From Cysteiniphilum marinum (GTDB lineage: Bacteria; Pseudomonadota; Gammaproteobacteria; Francisellales; Francisellaceae), in assembly GCF_014857925.1 (NCBI RefSeq), contig NZ_JACYVZ010000013.1, positions 1 to 64,000 on the forward strand: 64,000 nucleotides of DNA, in the 5' to 3' direction. The position numbers and the translations under genes were made by a program. How positions within the stretch are numbered: position 1 is the stretch's first letter; each line of letters starts with the position of its first letter. Shown here piece by piece: positions 18,964 through 29,175 of the stretch. The notes below the pieces were generated by a model, which was given only the letters and a program-made list of their open reading frames with translations, was not told the DNA's origin and ran no database searches.

Positions 18964-19827
18964 TTAATCTTCATAGGTCATAATAATCTGGGCGATAGTT
19001 TCAAGCTCATCCTTATTAATAAGCTCGAGCTTTTCAATCAACTCAAGAATAATATTTTGAATATAGCGATATGAGCGTCCCGATTGGCGTGCAATATCCT
19101 TTGCTGAACCACCTGCAGCAATGGTTTTAAGATGCATGAGCTCACTTTCCGTGAGATTATAAAGTGCTTGAATTAAAGCAAGTCTTGGTTGTTCAAATTT
19201 CGGTGTATTCTGTGCTTTTAAGCGTTTGATATCCTCAGCAGAGGGCGTTAATAATTGTTGGATATGAATGCGTTTATAGATAAGATTCATTGTCGAGCGT
19301 AAACGTTGGAAATATTGCGCCTTTTTCTTGAAGCTGCATAAGTTAAATGAGGCTTTAGTGGTGTTAAAAAGTAAGACATCTTTATAATCAGCATAAAGTC
19401 TTTCAGTGACGAGTGTTAGGTATTCATCAAAGTTTTGCTTGACAGGCTGCTGTTGTGGAAACTCACTATAATCAATAATGCGATAGGCTTCTTGATTGAG
19501 TGTGCCATAAAGGGCATCAAGCTGCCAAAATCCCAATCTAAAGTAAGCTTTAAGCTCATCAGGTGCGGTGCTGCCAACATAATTAAAATCATAGGATTTA
19601 GTCACGCGGAAAAAATCAAAGCTGATAATGCCATCTTGTGAAATAAGTGTCAGAATCTCTTTAATTGCACGTTCATTGTATTGGCAATCGCGATAGATGG
19701 CGGTCATATCTTTTGTTGACAAATGACTAAATGAATTAAGATAGTAGGTGTTTTTATCGTTTTCAGGGTTGTTGTCATTATTGTCATTTTTATTAATCTT
19801 ATCACTTTTTGTATTCTTATTATCCAT
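18964..19827 (-). CDS. LuxR-type transcriptional regulator
   Basis: The C-terminal ~60 residues form a LuxR/GerE helix-turn-helix: LTESELMHLKTIAAGGSAKD, then IARQSGRSYRYIQNIILELIEKL. The N-terminal ~180 residues look like an autoinducer-binding-type or PAS-like sensor, but no residue set proves an acyl-homoserine lactone pocket. The ATG at 19827 gives 287 residues and starts with a low-complexity Asn/Asp/Lys stretch; a farther TTG is unlikely. It reads in the same direction as hutGUHI but also stands head-to-head with the giant lipoprotein gene, sharing an intergenic region with a 27-bp palindrome. Either set could be its target. Confidence 0.8.
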   Translation of the reverse strand: MDNKNTKSDKINKNDNNDNNPENDKNTYYLNSFSHLSTKDMTAIYRDCQYNERAIKEILTLISQDGIISFDFFRVTKSYDFNYVGSTAPDELKAYFRLGFWQLDALYGTLNQEAYRIIDYSEFPQQQPVKQNFDEYLTLVTERLYADYKDVLLFNTTKASFNLCSFKKKAQYFQRLRSTMNLIYKRIHIQQLLTPSAEDIKRLKAQNTPKFEQPRLALIQALYNLTESELMHLKTIAAGGSAKDIARQSGRSYRYIQNIILELIEKLELINKDELETIAQIIMTYED

Positions 19828-19887
19828 ATGGCTATATCCGTTAACACCTGACTGTATCAAGTCTAGATGAGAAATGTGAGGACACAA

Positions 19888-19917
19888 GTATAAAATACAG
19901 GGTGTATTTTATACACT
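19888..19917. promoter_or_regulatory. 27-bp palindrome with an 18-bp element repeated at 25799
   Basis: Arms GTATAAAATACA (19888-19899) and TGTATTTTATAC (19903-19914) are perfect inverted repeats around GGG. The right part contains GGGTGTATTTTATACACT (19900-19917), which recurs exactly at 25799-25816 before the second lipoprotein gene. It lies about 60 bases from the LuxR-type gene start and 104 bases from the 1918-residue lipoprotein start, a natural place for a shared operator. Confidence 0.65.
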
Positions 19918-20020
19918 AATAAGTCCTATTTAAAAAAAGTATAACTATGCTCCCTGGCACAAACATTGGCCAGTTTTGTATTTGTGATGTTAAATATCAG
20001 AATGATTCAAAGAGGAGCGT

Positions 20021-23000
20021 ATGAAAAACAATCTTATTTCTAATTTATCTAACCCATTTAATAAATTTGGTTTACCCATTAAATTAAGTTGCATTGCCGT
20101 TGCCGTCGTGCTTTCTGGTTGCGGTGGCGGAGGTGGTAGCAGCTCAAGCGCAAATGACACGCCAGTAACTGCGGTACTTGCAGCAAGTAATAGCAATAAT
20201 TACTTATGTCAAGCAGCAGAAAATGGTGATTCCAGTTGTAGTGATAGTGTGACGATTGCTAATAATGCAGGTAATACAATCACGGGTGTTGGTACATCAG
20301 TCAGTAGCAGTGCGACAATACAGCAGGCATATTTTGATGCGCTACCTGAAGGGTGTAACGCCACTTTTAATACGGATACAACAAACAGCTGTCTCCAAAG
20401 TAACGGATCATATAAAACACTAACAACAGGCGAGCAATGTCAGCTTGCCTTTAGCGTATCATGTCACGCTCCTGTGCATTTAGGTACACATCTGACGATT
20501 AAGTATCAGCATAGTAATACTGATTTTGCGCTTAATGCACCTGTGAATCAAACCTTTCTGGCAAGTGATAACTTTACATATTCGGTTGAACAAACGCCTT
20601 TAGAAATTATGTTAGGTGCTGATAGTAGTATTGTATTGACCAACCAATCAGACCAAACTTTGCGTCATCTAAAGCTTGTATTACCTGCTGCTTTATCTGG
20701 TATAAGCTCGGATACACATTTGCATATTGACGCATTAACGCCAGGTGAAAGTGCAACACTAGCATTTCATCTACCCGATGATGTGACTAAAGAGACGATT
20801 ACCAATGCATTAAATCAGTTTTATGTTGTTGCAGATAACTTGAAAAGAACCATGATTCAAAATATTGATATCAATAGCGGTTTAGAAATCAAATCAGCGC
20901 CAACAGCTGCACTTAATAGCACACAAACACTCTATCCGGTAACTCTAAAGAACAATACCAACCAAAATTATGATCATGTCAGCATTGCATTATTGGATAG
21001 TCAAGGTCATATTATTCAACAAGGGATAAGTATTAATCAAAGCCAGCTAAGTGTCTTAGCTAACTCAACCAAAACGCTTTATATCAAGCTTGATAGCGAT
21101 GTTGCCGAGCGTGTTGTTAAAGTTCGTGTCGACTATCAAACACACTCTGGCAATCAAACAAAAGCGTTAGATTATCAATTAGATATTGATGCGTTAATCA
21201 AAGCACAATCATTAAGTGTCAATAGTCATGTATTACCGTATGTTGATCATTTGGTTAAAACGTTAACGATTACCAATAATGGCGAATTTGATTGGTATCC
21301 TTCTATAAATGCAAGTGATTATGAGGTGAGCGGCGAAGGCATTTCGGTAAGCGCATCCTCAACAGGGCAAAGTTGCTTAAGTGGCAAAGTGGTTAAGCCT
21401 GGCGGCTCTTGCACGTTAAATGTAAGCTACACCAAAGATATTGCCCAAAATGTGCCAGATAGTGCCGCTATTAATATTCCATTGGGTGCTAATGTTGCAC
21501 AAGATGGCGTCAAAACAGTGAGTTTAAGCTTGGTTGATCAAAAGGTATCACTATCACCTAAGTATCAACTGATTCCTTACGTGCTTAATACCACAGAGAC
21601 TCAGGCAATATATCGCTTATTATTATCCAATGATGATCAGGAAGCGATGACGAATATTAAAGTGCATCTACCTCAAGGCTACAAAAGCGTTAATGATCCC
21701 TTAGCAGATGCCAACGCCTGTCAAGACGGTATGAGCTTAGCAAGTGGCGCAAGCTGTGTATTAAGCATCGGTCTTGTTAATCCGACTGATCTTGGTGCGC
21801 TTGCCCAAGGGAAAATCAGCATTGATGCCGATATTAATACACAAGCACATCAAAATATTGCGCAACTTGACCTATCAGCGCTTAATGTGATTGCGGCATC
21901 AAGCAATGATGCCAGTGCGGTATTGCCGAGTGTAAGCTTAAGTGAAGTCACACCAAGTAGCATAAATAATGAACGTATACAAATCACATTGAAGAATAAT
22001 AGCGATCAAGATATTGTTAATTTAGCATTACATTTACCGCAAGATTTACGTGATTTATTAACAGCTGAAAGCCAATCAAGCTTAATGATTCCAGTATTAA
22101 AGCAGGGTCAGTCTTATATCTTTACACTGAGCTTTAACTCAAGCGTTGCAGCTGAGAGCTATATTGACGCGCACTATGATTCATTATTAACGAATCAAAT
22201 AACACATGATTTAAGCTTAACAGCAGCAAACATGCTGGCATTGTACCCAAGCTTTGACGTAACTAAATATACGCTAGAGGCAGATAATCAAACATTAACG
22301 GCCACTGATAATCAGTCGATTAGTTTACATAATCCAACAACGAGCCCGATGGTTGTTACTAACTTGACTTTAGGTCATGGTATGACAGGAGTAAGCCTTG
22401 ACCCAGCGCTTCATTTTCCATTAACAATTAATGCCAATAGTACAGTGCATATCCCGCTTGAAGTCAGTAGCTCAGCAGAGGGAAGTGCAATGTATCAAGT
22501 AGATTATAGCCTGAACAATCAAAACAAATCATTGCAAAAACAAATTAGCGTTGATAATCAGATAACAAGTCATGATATCAATATCATTGCTAACTTCTTA
22601 AGCCAGATGCAAAAGCCATTAATAGAAGGCAGTACATTACAAAAAACATTAACGATTACCAATAATGGTCAATTTGACTGGCATGTCAGTGATGATAGTG
22701 CTGACTATAAAATCATTGATTTAGCAAATAACGAGCTTGCCCAAGGGGTAACCCTTGCTCCCGCGCAATCTAGCTGCTTAAGTGCAGGTAGTATTGCGCC
22801 TAGGCAAAGTTGTACATTAGTACTTGATCTAAGTCATACGGCACCTGATCAGATCGCCCTTGAGATTGCGGCTAAAAGCAATTTAGCAGATGCAAAGAAC
22901 GTGATTTATACAACAACGACAAATACTTATTTATTTGATCCAGTTGATGCGGGATTTGTACCAAATAAGGTCAAATCCTCGATAGTAGGGGCAGATGAAA

Positions 23001-25777
23001 ATCCGGTGTACGTGAGTTATCAACTAACAAATCATGCAACGCATGCTATTACATTAGATAGTATCCCAAGCTTTAGCTTAGAAGGACACTCCACGATTAG
23101 TCTTGCAAATGAAGCTGAAATAAGCAGTTGCGTTGATGGCATGACATTACAATCTGGTGAGCATTGCACTATTCGACAAAAGCTTATGTTTAATAGTGAA
23201 GCAGCATTAACCGAAGCCGTTAATGGCTTTATCAATGTTCACGCGACAGTCGATGGGCAAAACATACAGCTTCTGCATCAAGCACTCACGGTAGGTGGTG
23301 ATAGTGGTGTGGATTATATATCACCGCAATTAAGTGATTTAACCATAACAGCAGGTAAGGTAAATACCATTGAAATCAACAATCCGTCACAATATGAAAG
23401 CTTAAGTGGTGTGAGGCTGCATATCCCTGAAGTTTTAACAGGAGATAGTGATAATCTGGTGATTAACAGCTTAGCACCCTCACAATCTTATCAGTTTAGT
23501 TTCACACCTGCGATGGATCAAAGTGTATCTGATTGGTTAAATGCCAATAAAGATAGCTTGCTCGATAATGCAGAAAGCTGTTTGATTTATGCCACAGCAT
23601 CTAATGGTAATAAAGTTTGTCCACCAGTTGATGTCAAAGCACCATTTGATTTAGCTGATTCAAGTATTAATGTTGATTCACCTGGGGATCATTTCTATCA
23701 ATTTGAATATAGCGGAAGCTTACAAACACAGCTTGAAAATATTGCTTTGATTGCAGGAGATAGCGTTGGTTTAAGTCTTGTAAATGATCATGCAATTCCA
23801 TTGACATTGCATTATGGCGATTTAAAGAGTGTTAGCTTAAATGCAGATCCTAATAGTCACATAACTAGCAATGGCGTGAAACCAAAGCTTGAGATCACCT
23901 TAAGTGGTGGTGTTAAATATGATGTGCCGATAAACCTTACACAAAACAAGGCGCAATTAACACATGGTAATCTATACATGCTTAGCCCGCAGCAAGGTGC
24001 AACAAGCACAGTGAATATGACGATTGAGAATACAGGTGCATTTAACTGGCAAATTCCAACTGCAACAAGCTTAGCAAATGATATACATTTTTATAATCAG
24101 GCAGGGCAGCTAGTTAGCTCAAACTTTGCAGTGGTAGGTGCCACGACAAATTCTTGTACTGCATTAACTTCATTGGCAACTGGTGAGAGTTGTAATTTAA
24201 CGATTGAGGCGCATAGTAATGTTGTTGCAGGTGATTATACTATGCAAGTTTCTCCGGATCTTCATTTGACGATTGATGGTGGTAAGCTCAACTTGCATGT
24301 TGTTGATGAGTTAGGCTTTGAAAGTCATGTTGATAGTGGCGAAGTTGGTTTAAACACGCAAGCAATTACCTTATCCAACTACACATCGCTTGCTAAGGAA
24401 ATAGATATCGGCATGCCACAAAACCAAAATGCTTATCAAGTGTTAACGACAGGTATTAATTCGCCATGGTGTACAGCGCTTACCTGTCCCAAGTCGTGTG
24501 ATATCGATAATGGTAAGGTGTTCATGCCAGCGGCAACAATCGATGGAGAGAGTATTACACCAAGTCAATGTAAAGTCTACGTGCATAAAACAAATGATCC
24601 AGCACTTGCCATTGATCATATATCAATTGGCTTGCCAGGACAGATGAAAAGCTATGAATTAAGGCCATTACAAAATCTATATCTCATGAAAGACAATAAG
24701 TTATATCATAATATTTTAGACAAAGCAGATGGCTTTTTATTTGATGTTAATAATTGGCAAGAGATAGGGCAAACCTCAACAGAAGGCTCTAGTGTTGCTG
24801 ATTTAGCAACAGATGATCATGGTAATGTTTATGCTGATGGGCGTTATACGACACTTTATCAACTAACTAATCAAGGAATGCAATTGGTTGCTAATTCAAC
24901 AAAGAATGTCACCATTACATCACTTGAGTTTAACAAAGGGTATTTGTATGCTACGGTGTCTCAAGATCAAGAGATCTATCGTATTCCTGTTGATGAGATT
25001 GGTGTGCCAGGTGCACCAAGCTCACCAACATGGCAGAAGTATTATGATGCGCCATCTGGGTATTATTATTTGGGTGAATTAAACACGCTCCCATTTACAC
25101 TTAAAAATGATAATCCTGATAGACCCACTTTGTTGATGATCTCTGAGTATAAGAATAATGGTAATGTTGCATTATATAGTAATAACAAGTGGAACAATTT
25201 AGAGTCTATTCCTGACCATAACCCACCGGCGGGCTCAGGCCAATATGGACAGATTTTCACCTTGGCAGTTAACCCAAGAATACAATTAACGCCAGTGCCG
25301 CACTATGACATTCTGTTTGGTACACACCCGACAGGTACGTCACAAAAAGGTGGTAATTCGACAATGAAAAAAGTATACAAAGCCGTATTGGGCTGTAAAG
25401 AAAATGGTGTTTTATCGGTAATTACAGGTAATGATCAGTGTCAAGCAAGTGACATGGTATTAATTGATCCAGTGAGCTTGTCAGGCGAGCTTACAGCGGG
25501 CTATCAGCTCATAAGCCAATCAGTTAATCCATATTATGGTGTGCTCAATCTGCAAATTATCTATAACCCTGTAAATTTAGTCGATCAATATATCTATATG
25601 TTAGGTAAGCGTGAGACAACACACTTTAGCACGGATGGTTCAGTCAATGAAATGTATATGATGGGTTATGATAAAAACTCACCATGGCAGACTGAGAACC
25701 CAATCCCAATGTTGGGCTCATCTCCTAAGTTTCAAGATATCGATGTGGTCAATGGTATGCAGATTAAAAAACAGTAA
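20021..25777 (+). CDS. Giant modular surface lipoprotein (1918 aa) with C-terminal propeller-like region
   Basis: The product begins with a lipoprotein signal ending VVLSGC34 followed by GGGGGSSSS. The body is a series of beta-rich, Ig-like modules. A recurring module starts KTLTITNNG[EQ]FDW and contains SC-x11-C before a strand; its conserved Trp falls at residues 425, 887 and 1343, so a superunit of about 460 residues is repeated three times. Other submodules end L-x-x-G-x-[SH]-C-x-[ILV]. After residue 1489 (the C of TCPKSCD) comes a region with short propeller-like repeats (LATDDHGNVYADGRYTTLYQ). The protein should sit in the outer membrane facing out or into the periplasm. I know no named family; binding or adhesion is inference. 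SD GAGGAG precedes the ATG. Confidence 0.8.
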   Translation: MKNNLISNLSNPFNKFGLPIKLSCIAVAVVLSGCGGGGGSSSSANDTPVTAVLAASNSNNYLCQAAENGDSSCSDSVTIANNAGNTITGVGTSVSSSATIQQAYFDALPEGCNATFNTDTTNSCLQSNGSYKTLTTGEQCQLAFSVSCHAPVHLGTHLTIKYQHSNTDFALNAPVNQTFLASDNFTYSVEQTPLEIMLGADSSIVLTNQSDQTLRHLKLVLPAALSGISSDTHLHIDALTPGESATLAFHLPDDVTKETITNALNQFYVVADNLKRTMIQNIDINSGLEIKSAPTAALNSTQTLYPVTLKNNTNQNYDHVSIALLDSQGHIIQQGISINQSQLSVLANSTKTLYIKLDSDVAERVVKVRVDYQTHSGNQTKALDYQLDIDALIKAQSLSVNSHVLPYVDHLVKTLTITNNGEFDWYPSINASDYEVSGEGISVSASSTGQSCLSGKVVKPGGSCTLNVSYTKDIAQNVPDSAAINIPLGANVAQDGVKTVSLSLVDQKVSLSPKYQLIPYVLNTTETQAIYRLLLSNDDQEAMTNIKVHLPQGYKSVNDPLADANACQDGMSLASGASCVLSIGLVNPTDLGALAQGKISIDADINTQAHQNIAQLDLSALNVIAASSNDASAVLPSVSLSEVTPSSINNERIQITLKNNSDQDIVNLALHLPQDLRDLLTAESQSSLMIPVLKQGQSYIFTLSFNSSVAAESYIDAHYDSLLTNQITHDLSLTAANMLALYPSFDVTKYTLEADNQTLTATDNQSISLHNPTTSPMVVTNLTLGHGMTGVSLDPALHFPLTINANSTVHIPLEVSSSAEGSAMYQVDYSLNNQNKSLQKQISVDNQITSHDINIIANFLSQMQKPLIEGSTLQKTLTITNNGQFDWHVSDDSADYKIIDLANNELAQGVTLAPAQSSCLSAGSIAPRQSCTLVLDLSHTAPDQIALEIAAKSNLADAKNVIYTTTTNTYLFDPVDAGFVPNKVKSSIVGADENPVYVSYQLTNHATHAITLDSIPSFSLEGHSTISLANEAEISSCVDGMTLQSGEHCTIRQKLMFNSEAALTEAVNGFINVHATVDGQNIQLLHQALTVGGDSGVDYISPQLSDLTITAGKVNTIEINNPSQYESLSGVRLHIPEVLTGDSDNLVINSLAPSQSYQFSFTPAMDQSVSDWLNANKDSLLDNAESCLIYATASNGNKVCPPVDVKAPFDLADSSINVDSPGDHFYQFEYSGSLQTQLENIALIAGDSVGLSLVNDHAIPLTLHYGDLKSVSLNADPNSHITSNGVKPKLEITLSGGVKYDVPINLTQNKAQLTHGNLYMLSPQQGATSTVNMTIENTGAFNWQIPTATSLANDIHFYNQAGQLVSSNFAVVGATTNSCTALTSLATGESCNLTIEAHSNVVAGDYTMQVSPDLHLTIDGGKLNLHVVDELGFESHVDSGEVGLNTQAITLSNYTSLAKEIDIGMPQNQNAYQVLTTGINSPWCTALTCPKSCDIDNGKVFMPAATIDGESITPSQCKVYVHKTNDPALAIDHISIGLPGQMKSYELRPLQNLYLMKDNKLYHNILDKADGFLFDVNNWQEIGQTSTEGSSVADLATDDHGNVYADGRYTTLYQLTNQGMQLVANSTKNVTITSLEFNKGYLYATVSQDQEIYRIPVDEIGVPGAPSSPTWQKYYDAPSGYYYLGELNTLPFTLKNDNPDRPTLLMISEYKNNGNVALYSNNKWNNLESIPDHNPPAGSGQYGQIFTLAVNPRIQLTPVPHYDILFGTHPTGTSQKGGNSTMKKVYKAVLGCKENGVLSVITGNDQCQASDMVLIDPVSLSGELTAGYQLISQSVNPYYGVLNLQIIYNPVNLVDQYIYMLGKRETTHFSTDGSVNEMYMMGYDKNSPWQTENPIPMLGSSPKFQDIDVVNGMQIKKQ

Positions 25778-25798
25778 TAGCTAAAATCAAAAATGATA

Positions 25799-25844
25799 GG
25801 GTGTATTTTATACACTTATCTTCTTAAGGTGTGCTTAGTACACT
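25799..25844. promoter_or_regulatory. Second copy of the 18-bp palindromic element, with a degenerate tandem copy
   Basis: GGGTGTATTTTATACACT at 25799-25816 is identical to 19900-19917. Thirteen bases farther, GTGTGCTTAGTACAC (25829-25843) repeats the GTGT...ACAC core with three differences. The element ends 117 bases before the start of the 1026-residue lipoprotein gene, similar to the 104 bases at the first locus. Confidence 0.6.
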
Positions 25845-25932
25845 TTGTAATCTAACAAGATCCATAGCAGTCATAGTGTTATGGGTCTTAAATTTATCTC
25901 TGTCATTTAAAAATAGCCAAAGAGGAATATCT

Positions 25933-28900
25933 ATGCATTGGATGAAGAAAACAGTATTTTGTTTAACCAGTATGACGGTATTAGCCATCGCTGGTTGTGG
26001 TGGTAGTGGTGGCACTAGCAGTGGTTCGGCGCCAATAGTAAGCCCTCTTGCAGTCAGCAGTAACATGCCTGAGCAATTAACGCCAGAAACCGCAATAGAT
26101 AGAAGCTCAGAGGTTGAAGTTCAAGTAAAGGTAGGTATGGATCAAACGTTTGAAATGAATCAAGTCGGTGCTGCTGAATCACCATCAAAATCTGTGCACA
26201 TTACAGCAGTATCGATATCACCAACTGTTGCTCAGTATGTTCATCTTGAGTCTGACCATGCAGATTCATGTTGGTCAAATGGCACAGGTGTAAACCTGCA
26301 AGCAGCGCAAAGTTGTAATCTTTACTATAGTGTTGAATCCTTGGCACCAACTGCCATTAATGGTGATGTTAAGATCGCATTAAGTGGTGCCTCGCAAACA
26401 GCGATTGAAGTGCCTGTGAAAACAATATTTAAACCTGCCAGTGAGATGACAAATGTTTTGCAGTTGCAATCATCCATCACGATGACACCAGGTGGCATGA
26501 TGCAGTTTGTGATTCATAATCCTAATAATGAAGCAGTCAAAGGTGTGAAAATTGACCTAAGTCACGCACCAGATGCAGTGATTGCTGCATTAGATTTACA
26601 AGATATTACAGGTGGTCATTATAGTACAATTACGAAGATGGTATCGGCTAATACGACAATGTTAGCATCTAAGCAAACGTTGACGATAGCGCTTCTTGTT
26701 AAGCCTGATGAGAATATTGCGGGTGAGGCAATTAAGTATTTCTATCAAGCGCTTGAGCAAAACAAATACCATGATAACCCCATTTTTCAGGTGATTGCAG
26801 ATAATGCGCAAGATTTGGTTCCGATTAGCGTTAATGCCTATTCAGTACCAGCAACCTTATCAAGTCTTGATATTAAAACACCAGGGGAGTATCAACAGAC
26901 ACTTACCAATCATAGTACTCGGGCAATGATGATCAAAACGATTGATTTGACATTGCCACAAGGTGTGACACTTAAAAATATGCAGAATACGCAAAATATT
27001 CAAAAAACGTGCCAGAAAGATACCTTATTGGCAGCGGGCAGAAGTTGTGTGCTGTCATATCAAGTTGCAGATAATGCCTATCAAGCTCAGGATTTTAATA
27101 AGCGCTTTGCTAATATTAATTATTTTTCTGATCAAATAGCTTATAGCACTCAAGATCAAGTCTCTGATCAAGATGTAACAATTGCAGGTGCGGATGTTGG
27201 CTTTAAAGAAGCATCGCATTACATTAATATGGATTCGCATAATAGCGTGATCAATGTTGCGATGGTGAATCACGGTGCCTTTGCTTGGCAGCTGCCTAAT
27301 AGTTTGGATGCATTTCAGTTATATCAAAACACAACAAATCAACCACTACAAGGTGACTATCTGAGTGTTATCGCACCAACCAATGGTCAAGTATCTTGTG
27401 CAGTGGGTGGGACATTAGCGGTAAATAGCACCTGTTATATTGGGATTAAGTATACGCAATTAAACGCGTCACCCGATGCTAAAGGTTATCGTTTAAGCCT
27501 AGCAAAACAAACCAATATAACGGCAGCGATTAATAGTAATATCTATTTAACCAAAAGCGGGGTTAATGCCGAAATATCGCAAGATGATAATACGGTTTAT
27601 CCGAGTGTCAAAGCGATTAAACTCACCAATACCAATTTTAATAACGAGTCGGTTTTGGTGTCATTAACTAATGACAATCTTAAGCAGTTTTCTGTCTATG
27701 ATGGCACGCAATCTTGGTGTAGTGCCAATACGTGCCCTAAATCATGTTTTAACAGTGATCAGTTATTTACAAAAGGACAAATCAATACATTAACGCTTGA
27801 TGCTTATTCTACGAAAAGCGATAACACCTGTTATATTTATGTCAAAGGGCAAGATGTAAATACAGGAGATAAAGCAACGGCCTTATTACAGATTGACAAG
27901 CTTGGCGCTCATGCGGATAAAAATAAAAGATTTAATTTTACGGCAAGTGGTGTACTGTATGCGAGTGTGAACAGCCAGACAACACCTTATGTTTATCAGT
28001 ATGATCAAGCGGGGTGGCATGTACTATTTGTTGGGAAAAGCACAGGTGAGTATATGTTAAATAGCTTTATTTCAGGCGTTGGCATTTCTCCTCAAGGTGT
28101 CGTTTTTATCAGTAATGGTTACCAAACATTGAAGCGTCCATTTTTGCCAGATGTTTATCCACCAGTTTTGGGTAAGCGCTTTACTTCAGTGCTATCTATT
28201 AACGGTCAGAATACTTTTTTGGGGTTAAGTGATGCATTGGGGGATTTAGGTCAACGTACACATATCAAGATCAATAGTTCAGGACAAATTGTTGTGTCCA
28301 ATGTTGGCATGATAGAGGATACACATGCCTATATAGCGCAAGCCTCAACCAATGATTTTAATGGTTGGAATAAGTTGGCAACACCTGTTTCATCAACGAT
28401 TAAAGATGCAATACCAATGACTTTAGATGACAAAGGTGACTTATATTACATAGCAACTGAACAAGGTCAAACCTATAAATTAACCAATCAAAACAACTCG
28501 CCATTAACACAAACGATTGCTAAAGCACTTGGCACTATTAAGGTGTTTAACATGGGTAAAACAGCAACTGGAGATATTTATCAAAGTATGCAGTGTAGTC
28601 AAAATGGTCAAGATATGGTTTGTATTGAGGTGCTTAAGAATAGTGTATGGCAACAAATAGCTACCTTTCCAAATGATACGAGCTCTAACATGTCCGTCGC
28701 ATTTGATAGCAATGGCAATGTTTACTTTTCTTCACTGAACACGCATGCGGTCTATTATGCGAATAAAAATACGCCAAGACAGATTCTAGGTGCTGATTCT
28801 AACCCATTTAAACAAGTCAATATTTATGGATTAAAAACGGTTAATGATACGGTTTATGTATTAGCAAGTAATGGGTTATATACCTATGATCAGTCACAAG

Positions 28901-29013
28901 CTAAATGGCAATTATTAGCTAATTTGCCAGCGGCTAATTTATCTGAAAACCCAGAGATTATGAACAATCTGCGTGTTGCAACGCAATTGGATGTAGGCAC
29001 TGATAGCCATTGA
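25933..29013 (+). CDS. Large modular lipoprotein (1026 aa), paralogue of the 20021-25777 product
   Basis: The ATG at 25933 has AGAGGA upstream and opens a lipoprotein signal ending LAIAGC22 then GGSGGTSSG; a longer frame from 25831 is not needed. The protein has a single copy of the ~460-residue unit found three times in its neighbour: the N-H-G-A-F-A-W module has Trp at residue 452, followed by SC-x11-C. It then shares WC-x4-CPKSC (Cys 601 onward) and a C-terminal region with propeller-like repeats (GISPQGVVFIS, MTLDDKGDLYYIATEQGQTYKLT, VAFDSNGNVYFSSLN). It is probably the product of duplication or of loss of internal units. Ligand unknown. Confidence 0.78.
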   Translation: MHWMKKTVFCLTSMTVLAIAGCGGSGGTSSGSAPIVSPLAVSSNMPEQLTPETAIDRSSEVEVQVKVGMDQTFEMNQVGAAESPSKSVHITAVSISPTVAQYVHLESDHADSCWSNGTGVNLQAAQSCNLYYSVESLAPTAINGDVKIALSGASQTAIEVPVKTIFKPASEMTNVLQLQSSITMTPGGMMQFVIHNPNNEAVKGVKIDLSHAPDAVIAALDLQDITGGHYSTITKMVSANTTMLASKQTLTIALLVKPDENIAGEAIKYFYQALEQNKYHDNPIFQVIADNAQDLVPISVNAYSVPATLSSLDIKTPGEYQQTLTNHSTRAMMIKTIDLTLPQGVTLKNMQNTQNIQKTCQKDTLLAAGRSCVLSYQVADNAYQAQDFNKRFANINYFSDQIAYSTQDQVSDQDVTIAGADVGFKEASHYINMDSHNSVINVAMVNHGAFAWQLPNSLDAFQLYQNTTNQPLQGDYLSVIAPTNGQVSCAVGGTLAVNSTCYIGIKYTQLNASPDAKGYRLSLAKQTNITAAINSNIYLTKSGVNAEISQDDNTVYPSVKAIKLTNTNFNNESVLVSLTNDNLKQFSVYDGTQSWCSANTCPKSCFNSDQLFTKGQINTLTLDAYSTKSDNTCYIYVKGQDVNTGDKATALLQIDKLGAHADKNKRFNFTASGVLYASVNSQTTPYVYQYDQAGWHVLFVGKSTGEYMLNSFISGVGISPQGVVFISNGYQTLKRPFLPDVYPPVLGKRFTSVLSINGQNTFLGLSDALGDLGQRTHIKINSSGQIVVSNVGMIEDTHAYIAQASTNDFNGWNKLATPVSSTIKDAIPMTLDDKGDLYYIATEQGQTYKLTNQNNSPLTQTIAKALGTIKVFNMGKTATGDIYQSMQCSQNGQDMVCIEVLKNSVWQQIATFPNDTSSNMSVAFDSNGNVYFSSLNTHAVYYANKNTPRQILGADSNPFKQVNIYGLKTVNDTVYVLASNGLYTYDQSQAKWQLLANLPAANLSENPEIMNNLRVATQLDVGTDSH

Positions 29014-29125
29014 TTCTTGAATTTATTAACTGCAGCCAATAAGATCAAAAAGTAAAGCAAAACTTCAACAAATTATCGATTGTTTTCATCGGCATGCTCA
29101 GGCAAAATAAGACGACTTTTGATGC

Positions 29126-29146
29126 GCGATTTATCGCAAATTTTTT
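29126..29146 (+). terminator. Weak rho-independent terminator-like hairpin
   Basis: GCGAT-TT-ATCGC is followed by AAATTTTTT. The five-pair stem is short, so termination after the lipoprotein gene is plausible but not strong; it lies 30 bases before the nrdJb-like gene. Confidence 0.35.
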
Positions 29147-29175
29147 ATTAACCGTTTAGAGTAAAAAGAGTAAAA

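Noticed and set aside
20021-29013. Type V or type I secreted adhesin (RTX, autotransporter)
   Set aside because: There is no autotransporter barrel, YadA-type anchor or glycine-aspartate nonapeptide repeat; the lipoprotein signal explains export.
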